Shown: positions 5,931 to 10,310 of the stretch, piece by piece
How positions within the stretch are numbered: position 1 is the stretch's first letter
Layout of the letters: each line of letters starts with the position of its first letter
From: JADJQU01 sp035490315
GTDB taxonomy: Bacteria; Planctomycetota; UBA1135; GCA-002686595
DNA: 10,310 nt
Assembly: GCA_035490315.1 (NCBI GenBank)
Contig: DATHET010000137.1
Location: 1-10,310 of the forward strand
Direction: 5' to 3'
Made by a program: the position numbers and the translations under genes
The notes under the pieces: generated by a model
Database searches by the model: none
What the model saw: the letters and a program-made list of their open reading frames with translations, nothing else
Told to the model about the DNA's origin: nothing

Positions 5931-7118
5931 CTATGCGGCCTTCTTCAGATGGATCTGCTCGGCCCCGAAGAGTTGCAGCGCCTTGTTGAGAATGAGGTCC
6001 TCTTCCTCTTCCTTCGTCCCCTTGTCCTTCGGGTCGCGCAGTGCCTGCGAGGAGAGATCGACCATCACGTCGGGCTTCACGCCTGCATCGCCGATCGCCT
6101 TGAGGTCCGGGCTCGTGAAGTGGCCGATCGTCATCTGCACGCCGCCGCCGCTGGGAAGCGGGATGAACTTCTGCACGATGGCCTTGCCGTAGGTCGTCAC
6201 GCCCACGACCTTCCCGCGGCTGTTGCCACGGATCGCCGCCGCGAACACCTCGGCTCCGCCTGCGGTGGAGAGATCGGTGAGCACCTGCACGTCGCCGTCG
6301 TACGACGTCGCGCGATCGGCCTGCCACTTCTTCGGCTCGAGCTTGCGGCCCTCCTGCGCGGTGATGAGACCGCTGGTCAACAGGTCGTCGGCCGCCGCGA
6401 TCGCCTCATCCACGGATCCAGCGGCGTTGCCGCGGAGGTCGACGATGAGCTTGCGGAGGTTGCGCTGGCGCACGGTCTCCAGGGCGGCGCGGAACTGCTG
6501 CGCGCTGCCTTTCTCGAAATACGGGATCTTGATGTAGGCGACGCCCGAGCGCGTGTCGCTCTCGAGCGCGACGGGATGGTACGAGGCCGGCGATACGGTG
6601 ATGTCTTCGCGATGCGTCTCGCCGCCGCGCAGGACCTGGAGCTTGACCGGACCGTTCTGGTTCAGGGCGCTCCGGATCTGCCACGCCGCCATGCGCGTCG
6701 TCGGCTGACCGTCGATCTGCTCGATGAAGTCCCCGGCGTCGAGGCCGGCCTTCTCCGCGGGGGAGCCGGCGACGGGAGCGACCACGTAGGCATAGCCGAA
6801 GCGCTTCGTCACGACGAGGCCGAGGCCGTTGTCCTCGACGTCGACGAACTTGCGATACGCGGCCATCTGCGACGGCGGCACGTAGTAGCTGAACTCGTCG
6901 ACCGCGTCGGTCACCCCGGAGAACGCTCCGTCCATCAGCTTGTCGGACCCCACCTGGTCGACGTAGTTGCTCCGCACCAGGTCGAACACCTCGGAGAAGA
7001 TGCTGAGGTATCGATACACGTTGCTCTTCTGCGTGGCCTGTCCGAAGACCGCGCCGCTGAGCAGCGTGACGAGCAACGCCAGGGATACGGCCAGGAACGC
7101 GACTTTCTTTTTCGTCAT
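5931..7118 (-). CDS. S41 (CtpA/Tsp-like) protease homologue, apparent catalytic-Ser loss
   Basis: The product has 395 aa from ATG 7118. A lysine-rich signal peptide (MTKKKVAFLAVSLALLV) sends it to the periplasm. A short N-terminal helical region follows, then a PDZ domain (about 95-175, DNGLGLVVTKRFGYAYVV, SPAEKAGLDAGD) and the tail-specific protease domain (about 190-355, LIVDLRGNAAGSVDEAI). The general-base lysine is present as K312 (TTYGKAIVQ). The serine loop reads STAGGAE (284-290), where active enzymes have SASASE. Aligning on the Glu puts Gly287 at the nucleophile, and the Glu-to-Lys spacing (22) matches Tsp exactly. It may be a scaffold that still grips C termini, or use a shifted residue (S284/T285). 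Upstream in-frame extension to 7241 overlaps envC and is unlikely. CtpA-type proteases often sit next to envC. Confidence 0.9.
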   Translation of the reverse strand: MTKKKVAFLAVSLALLVTLLSGAVFGQATQKSNVYRYLSIFSEVFDLVRSNYVDQVGSDKLMDGAFSGVTDAVDEFSYYVPPSQMAAYRKFVDVEDNGLGLVVTKRFGYAYVVAPVAGSPAEKAGLDAGDFIEQIDGQPTTRMAAWQIRSALNQNGPVKLQVLRGGETHREDITVSPASYHPVALESDTRSGVAYIKIPYFEKGSAQQFRAALETVRQRNLRKLIVDLRGNAAGSVDEAIAAADDLLTSGLITAQEGRKLEPKKWQADRATSYDGDVQVLTDLSTAGGAEVFAAAIRGNSRGKVVGVTTYGKAIVQKFIPLPSGGGVQMTIGHFTSPDLKAIGDAGVKPDVMVDLSSQALRDPKDKGTKEEEEDLILNKALQLFGAEQIHLKKAA

Positions 7119-7140
7119 GTCAGCTTTCTCGTGAGCTCTC

Positions 7141-8274
7141 TCACCGCAACCACTTCGCAGGATCTTCCGGACGGTTGTCGTTGCGGATCTCGAAGTAGAG
7201 ATGTCCGCCCGTCGCTTCCTCGCTCTCTCCGACACCTGCAATCGGCTGGCCGGTGGCGATGCGATCGCCGACCGCCACCGTGGACAGCTTCAGGTTGCCG
7301 TAGAGGGAGAAGATGCGATTGCCGTGATCCAGAATCACCAGGTTTCCGTATCCTTTGAACCATTGCGAAAATAGAACTGTTCCCTGAAACACGGCACGCA
7401 CGTGCGTACCCGGGGCCGCCTCGATTTTCAGGCCGTTGTTCACCGTATAGGTTGCAAACTTCGGGTTACGCTGCCGTCCGAAGCGCTCCAGGACCTTCCC
7501 CTCCACCGGCCAGGCCAGCGCGCCCTGCACGCTGCGGATGTCGCTGGGAGGAAGGATCCCGGGCTTCTGTTGCGAGAGCGAGTCGATGAGGCGCTGCAGC
7601 CGGCGCGCCTTCTCCTCCAGCGTTGCGAGCTCCTGCGTCGCACCGCTCTCTTCCGTCTTCAGCCGGGCCAGCACGCGCTCCTTCTGCTGCACGGCCGCAG
7701 CGACCGCGCGACGGCGCTCCTCCACGACGGCGCGCGTGCGCGCCAGCCGCTGCCGGCGATCGGCGAGCTCCACCTGCTTGCCGGCGAGTTGCTCGCGGGA
7801 CGCCTGGAACCGCGAGACGAGGCGCGCGTCCCGCGACACCAGATAGCTCAGCATCGACATCGCCTCGATGGGATCGTGATCGTCCTCGAGCGCGAGCACG
7901 AGCCGGATGTAGCTCAGCCCCCCCAGTCTGTAGAGAGCGACCAGGCGCCTGCGGAGATCCTTCTTCTGTCGCTCGATGCGCGGCACGAGCACCGCGATCT
8001 GGTTCTCGATCTGCGTCTGCTCGCCGGCGAGCTTCGTCTCCGCGGCCGCGGCCAGCTCCAGCTCGCTGGTCCGGATCCCGAGCTCCAGCTCCGCCTCCTC
8101 GAGCTCGCGTGCAGCCGACTGCGCCTGTCTGCGCACTTCCTCGAGGCGCCCGCGCAGTCGCGTGATGTCGGTGCGGATGCGATCGAGATCGGTGGGCCGT
8201 TGGGCACGGGCGGGAACGATCAGCGCGAGGAGGACCGCGAACACCACCGCGAGCTTTGCGCGCGGGACGCGCAC
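7141..8274 (-). CDS. envC: EnvC-type murein hydrolase activator (coiled coil + degenerate LytM)
   Basis: The product has 377 aa: signal peptide (1-24, cleavage near ARA-Q), long coiled coil (about 28-118 and 150-235) interrupted by a less helical turn (LGGLSYIRLVLALEDD), and a C-terminal LytM/M23 domain (about 252-377). EnvC proteins do not cut peptidoglycan; they switch on N-acetylmuramoyl-L-alanine amidases at the septum. The metal site is degenerate as expected: HxGxD is NNGLK (279-283), the later YGH is YGN (N327), and HLH is HLY (358-360). Start is GTG 13 bp after rnc, with no good Shine-Dalgarno sequence, so translational coupling is plausible. A nearby ATG at 8285 is out of frame. It lies directly upstream of the S41 and YibQ genes, matching the known envC-ctp-yibQ neighbourhood. 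Confidence 0.92.
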   Translation of the reverse strand: MRVPRAKLAVVFAVLLALIVPARAQRPTDLDRIRTDITRLRGRLEEVRRQAQSAARELEEAELELGIRTSELELAAAAETKLAGEQTQIENQIAVLVPRIERQKKDLRRRLVALYRLGGLSYIRLVLALEDDHDPIEAMSMLSYLVSRDARLVSRFQASREQLAGKQVELADRRQRLARTRAVVEERRRAVAAAVQQKERVLARLKTEESGATQELATLEEKARRLQRLIDSLSQQKPGILPPSDIRSVQGALAWPVEGKVLERFGRQRNPKFATYTVNNGLKIEAAPGTHVRAVFQGTVLFSQWFKGYGNLVILDHGNRIFSLYGNLKLSTVAVGDRIATGQPIAGVGESEEATGGHLYFEIRNDNRPEDPAKWLR

Positions 8275-8287
8275 GGCGGAAACATGG

Positions 8288-8992
8288 TTACGTTCCGTAT
8301 CGCGCCCCGAATTCGCCGAGTGCCTGCCGTGCGGCCTGCTGCTGCGCTTCCTTCTTGGACGATCCCTCGCCTCGCGCGGTCAGGTCGCCGAGGCGCACTT
8401 CGACGATGAACTTCTTGTCGTGGTCGGGGCCGACCTCCGCCACGACGCTGTAGTCGGGAAGCTGCAGACCCTTGCCCTGTGCGAGCTCCTGCAGCGCGGT
8501 CTTGTAGTCCTGAAAGAGGAGGTTCTCCTCGTCGATCCGCGCGATGTCGCCGAGGAAGGAGCGCTCGAGGAGCTGCCGTGCGGCGTCGACGCCGCCGTCG
8601 AGATAGATGCCTGCGATCACGGCCTCGAAGAGGTTCGCGAGGAGAGAGTCCTTCCTGCGTCCGCCGGTCTTCTCCTCGCCGACTCCCAGCAGGATGACCT
8701 CGCCCATCCCGTACTCGCGGGCCTTGGCGGCCAGGCTCGGCGCGCTCACGAGGAAGGCCTTCATCTTCGACAGAGCGCCTTCGTCGAGCTGAGGAAAGTG
8801 TCGGAAGAGCAGGTCGCCGATCACGAATCCGAGGACGGAGTCGCCGAGGAACTCGAAGGTCTCGTTGTGGCGGACGTCGGCGTCCTTGGCCTCGTGGGAG
8901 TACGACTTGTGGGTGAGCGCGCGACGCAGGACGTCGCGCTGCACGAACGTGTATCCGAGCCGCCGCTCGAATTCGGAGACGTCGTTTTCCAA
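8288..8992 (-). CDS. rnc: Ribonuclease III
   Basis: The product has 234 aa, normal for the family. It cleaves double-stranded RNA in rRNA precursors and mRNAs. The N-terminal RNase III domain (about 5-155) has the signature NETFEFLGDSVLG (43-55), with E47 and D51. The second acidic pair, usually DxxE, reads NLFE (120-123), so the Asp is replaced by Asn, a change I have seen in other bacterial RNase III proteins. A dsRNA-binding domain covers about 158-230 (LQELAQGKGLQLPDYSV, GSSKKEAQQQAA). The start is TTG at 8992; the first in-frame ATG is far inside the domain. TATACT ends 8 bp upstream of the TTG, so the mRNA may be leaderless. It heads the envelope cluster; the linkage to envC is not the usual rnc-era context. 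Confidence 0.95.
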   Translation of the reverse strand: MENDVSEFERRLGYTFVQRDVLRRALTHKSYSHEAKDADVRHNETFEFLGDSVLGFVIGDLLFRHFPQLDEGALSKMKAFLVSAPSLAAKAREYGMGEVILLGVGEEKTGGRRKDSLLANLFEAVIAGIYLDGGVDAARQLLERSFLGDIARIDEENLLFQDYKTALQELAQGKGLQLPDYSVVAEVGPDHDKKFIVEVRLGDLTARGEGSSKKEAQQQAARQALGEFGARYGT

Positions 8993-9000
8993 TCGGCGAG

Positions 9001-9006
9001 AGTATA
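9001..9006 (-). promoter_or_regulatory. -10 element of the rnc-envC-ctp-yibQ operon
   Basis: The minus strand reads TATACT, one mismatch from TATAAT, 8 bp before the TTG start of rnc. The same -10-to-start spacing occurs at the 7-8-TM gene (TCTACT-8-ATG). No good -35 is visible: the GGCAAC at 17-bp spacing falls inside a 7-mer repeat array. Confidence 0.5.
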
Positions 9007-9016
9007 CCGGCGGTCG

Positions 9017-9063
9017 CGTGCCGGTTGCCGTTGTCAGTTACAGGTTCCCAGTTGCCGGTTGCC
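9017..9063 (+). repeat. Degenerate 7-mer array between divergent promoters
   Basis: Consecutive 7-mers of the form RGTTnnC appear, such as CGGTTGC, CGTTGTC, AGTTACA, GGTTCCC, AGTTGCC and GGTTGCC; CCGGTTGCC occurs at both ends (9021-9029 and 9055-9063). The 7-bp period and AGTT/GGTT alternation resemble the arrays at 4574 and 4919, with a different consensus. It fills the space between the rnc -10 and the candidate riboswitch promoter. Confidence 0.6.
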
Positions 9064-9087
9064 CTCGGAGGTCTTGCGGCGTAGACT
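9059..9087 (+). promoter_or_regulatory. Candidate promoter of the c-di-AMP riboswitch transcript
   Basis: TTGCCC (9059-9064) and TAGACT (9082-9087) have a 17-bp spacer. The predicted start, about 9094, lies some 20 nt before the riboswitch P1 stem. The -35 half is part of the 7-mer array, so chance similarity is possible. Confidence 0.35.
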
Positions 9088-9112
9088 CCGCCCGTCGCCA
9101 TTCATGGTGGCG

Positions 9113-9251
9113 GCCTTGCCGCCTAATCCTCGGCGCCGGGGAACGGGGGAACCAAAGCGACGGCTTGCCACCGTCCGGGGTGAATGGAGCCAAAAGCTCC
9201 TAGGGCTTCCAGCCCGAATCCGACAGCTAACCTCGTAGGCAGCCGGAAGGC
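9113..9251 (+). promoter_or_regulatory. c-di-AMP riboswitch (ydaO/yuaA class)
   Basis: Most conserved blocks of the ydaO-yuaA motif are present in order. CCTAATCC (9122-9129) is followed by GGGGAACGGGGGAACCAA (9138-9155) and GGGGTGAAT (9177-9185). A variable hairpin about a GGAGC/GCTCC pair (9186-9200) comes next, then CCCGAATCCGACAGCTAA (9213-9230) and CCTCGTAGGC (9231-9240). P1 can form from GCCTT...GCCT (9113-9124) with AGGC...AAGGC (9237-9251). In studied bacteria this class binds cyclic di-AMP and usually turns off wall-hydrolase, potassium or osmolyte-transport genes. Here no such gene follows: a terminator, a gap and tRNA-Phe do. The call rests on matching the remembered consensus, not on a covariance-model search. 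Confidence 0.88.
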
Positions 9252-9259
9252 TCGGCCAG

Positions 9260-9291
9260 CAAACGCCGCGAAGACGCTTTCGCGGCGTTTG
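9260..9291 (+). terminator. Intrinsic terminator hairpin after the riboswitch
   Basis: CAAACGCCGCGAA (9260-9272) pairs perfectly over 13 bp with TTCGCGGCGTTTG (9279-9291) around the loop GACGCT. The downstream tract is only weakly T-rich (TTTGTCATCTCT). Its position 8 nt after the riboswitch P1 stem is right for ligand-controlled termination. The A-rich left arm would also make it usable on the opposite strand. Confidence 0.75.
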
Positions 9292-9441
9292 TCATCTCTG
9301 CGCAGCGGACCGCCGGCCGTCAGCATGGCGGTCGCGAGGACAACTCCCGCGCGGAATGAATGGCGCGGCGAGGCGTTTAACTCAACGCTTGCCACGGCCG
9401 GCGCGTATGGTATCTTCCGCGCCGCTCTTCGAGGGACTCCT
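9292..9441 (+). other. Region without a recognisable gene between terminator and tRNA
   Basis: I see no supported coding region. One frame opening at ATG 9325 runs straight through the tRNA and gives the familiar artefactual tRNA translation (AQVAQLVEQRTENPRVGGSIPSLG). A short frame from about 9356 ends inside the tRNA. Only a tRNA promoter candidate is visible. Confidence 0.7.
9389..9416 (+). promoter_or_regulatory. Candidate tRNA-Phe promoter
   Basis: TTGCCA (9389-9394) and TATCTT (9411-9416) have a 16-bp spacer. The predicted start is about 20 nt before the mature tRNA 5' end, a reasonable leader for RNase P processing. This gives the tRNA its own promoter downstream of the riboswitch terminator. 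Confidence 0.45.
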
Positions 9442-9517
<76 letters not shown>

Positions 9518-9539
9518 CTCCCTCCATCCCTCGAGCCGA

Positions 9540-9888
9540 TCACATCTCGAACGCTCGCCCCGTCTCCGCTTTCACGAGCGCGTAACACTCGCACGCGGCG
9601 GCTTCGAGCCCTTCACGATCGAGGATGGTGATGCTGTTCCGGCGGTGTTTCACGAGACCGCTGAGGGTCAGCGTCTGCAGCGCCTCGTTCACCCCGGCGA
9701 GACGGGTGCCGAGCATGTGGGAGAGGAACTCCTGCGTCAGCTTCAGTTCCTCGGAAGTCACCCGGTCGCGCATCATCAGGAGCCATCGGGCCATCCTTCT
9801 CTCGATGGTGTGCAGTGGATTGCAAGCCGCCGTCTGACTGACCTAGCGCCTCGGCATAGCTTTCTACGATCGCCGCCGTCCGGTCCAG
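9540..9888 (-). pseudogene. Crp/Fnr-family regulator remnant (C-terminal HTH, frameshifted)
   Basis: The minus strand encodes a typical Crp-family C terminus: VSQTAACNPLHTIERRMARW, then LLMMRDRVTSEELKLTQEFL, the recognition-helix region SHMLGTRLAGVNEALQTL and the tail SITILDREGLEAAACECYAL. This frame is open from 9842 to the stop at 9540-9542, with a TAG at 9843-9845 just upstream. In the next frame upstream, LDRTAAIVESYAEAL (9888-9844) is the expected dimerisation helix, so a frameshift lies near 9842-9846. The cyclic-nucleotide-binding domain (about 140 residues) is absent; the response-regulator stop sits only about 25 bp upstream of the homology. An 84-aa HTH fragment from ATG 9794 could still be translated, but a decayed gene is likelier. 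Confidence 0.75.
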
Positions 9889-9913
9889 AGCTCGACCAGC
9901 CTCTCCTCCCCCG

Positions 9914-10279
9914 TCAATCCGCGAGGCCGCGGATCATCGCCTCCAGACTGTCCACGTCATACGGCTTCTGAAGAAATAGCGTGCGGCCGTCGCCGAGCAG
10001 CCGCTCGAGCTGCGCCGGGCGGTCGTGGCCCGTCGAGATGATCAGTCCCATCTCGGGCCAGTCGCTGCGAATGGTAAAGGCGACCACGTCGCCGCCGACG
10101 TCGGGCAGCGAGAGATCGATGACTACGACGTCCGGGGCGAACGTCTCGACCATCGCGAGTCCCTCACGGCCGCTGTGGGCCACCTCGACCGAGAATCCCG
10201 CGCCCGTCAGCATGAAGGAAAGCGCATCGGCGATCACCTCATCGTCTTCCACCATCAGAACCTTGACCCGACTCCCCAA
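9914..10279 (-). CDS. Single-domain response regulator (CheY-like receiver)
   Basis: The product has 121 aa and is a lone receiver domain that takes phosphate from a histidine kinase and acts by protein contact, having no output domain. Key residues are the acidic pocket E11/D12/D13 (VEDDEV), phospho-acceptor D55 (VVVIDLSLPD), switch T83 (STG) and K105 (QKP). I chose TTG 10279 because AAAAGGTGG sits 7 bp upstream. A TTG at 10300 is an in-frame alternative adding 7 residues. The frame ends at TGA 9914-9916. Because the window stops 31 bp beyond the start, the promoter and any partner kinase are not visible, and I cannot fully exclude that this is the tail of a longer gene, though the Shine-Dalgarno argues against that. 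Confidence 0.85.
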   Translation of the reverse strand: MGSRVKVLMVEDDEVIADALSFMLTGAGFSVEVAHSGREGLAMVETFAPDVVVIDLSLPDVGGDVVAFTIRSDWPEMGLIISTGHDRPAQLERLLGDGRTLFLQKPYDVDSLEAMIRGLAD

Positions 10280-10310
10280 GCGAGCACCACCTTTTATCAA
10301 TAAGGAAGGC

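Noticed and set aside
7119..7241. Upstream extension of the S41 protein to a 436-aa form
   Set aside because: The extra 41 residues overlap the envC coding sequence, lack a plausible ribosome-binding site and would bury the signal peptide that starts at ATG 7118.

Overview
The window is GC-rich bacterial DNA, roughly two-thirds G+C by eye. Codon use, a noncanonical S41 protease homologue, abundant 7-mer repeat arrays and a c-di-AMP riboswitch together suggest an Acidobacteriota-like soil bacterium, possibly of the Vicinamibacteria type. That placement is inference from pattern; no marker gene settles it.

Layout. Positions 1-1800 hold an IS110-family insertion sequence (transposase 246-1634) flanked by two 52-bp inverted arms (1-52 and 1749-1800). 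The arms look like the two halves of a dispersed palindromic repeat that the element has split. A perfect 22-bp-stem hairpin (1680-1726) lies near its right end. Next comes a DUF6498-like membrane protein (1841-2629, +). It converges on an orphan MsmK/UgpC-type sugar-ABC ATPase (2636-3706, -), followed by a 7-8-TM membrane protein of unknown function (3795-4529, -). A 445-bp non-coding island (4530-4973) is built almost wholly of nested inverted and tandem repeats.

Positions 8992 down to 4974 on the minus strand form one tight cell-envelope cluster: rnc (RNase III), an EnvC-type amidase activator, an S41/CtpA-type protease homologue, and a YibQ-type divergent polysaccharide deacetylase, with gaps of 13, 22 and 30 bp. 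The envC-ctp-yibQ order is a known conserved neighbourhood in proteobacteria. Here the LytM domain lacks its zinc ligands, as is usual for EnvC, and the S41 protein appears to lack its catalytic serine, so two of the four products look like non-enzymatic scaffolds or activators.

The most interesting stretch is 9000-9520. A third degenerate 7-mer array lies between the rnc -10 element and an oppositely directed candidate promoter. A good match to the ydaO/c-di-AMP riboswitch (9113-9251, +) follows, then a 13-bp-stem terminator (9260-9291), and then no recognisable open reading frame before tRNA-Phe(GAA) (9442-9517). The riboswitch is therefore either an orphan relic, the leader of a non-coding RNA, or possibly a control on read-through into the tRNA. 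The right end carries a decayed Crp/Fnr regulator (C-terminal HTH only, with a frameshift) directly downstream of a single-domain response regulator whose start lies near the window edge.
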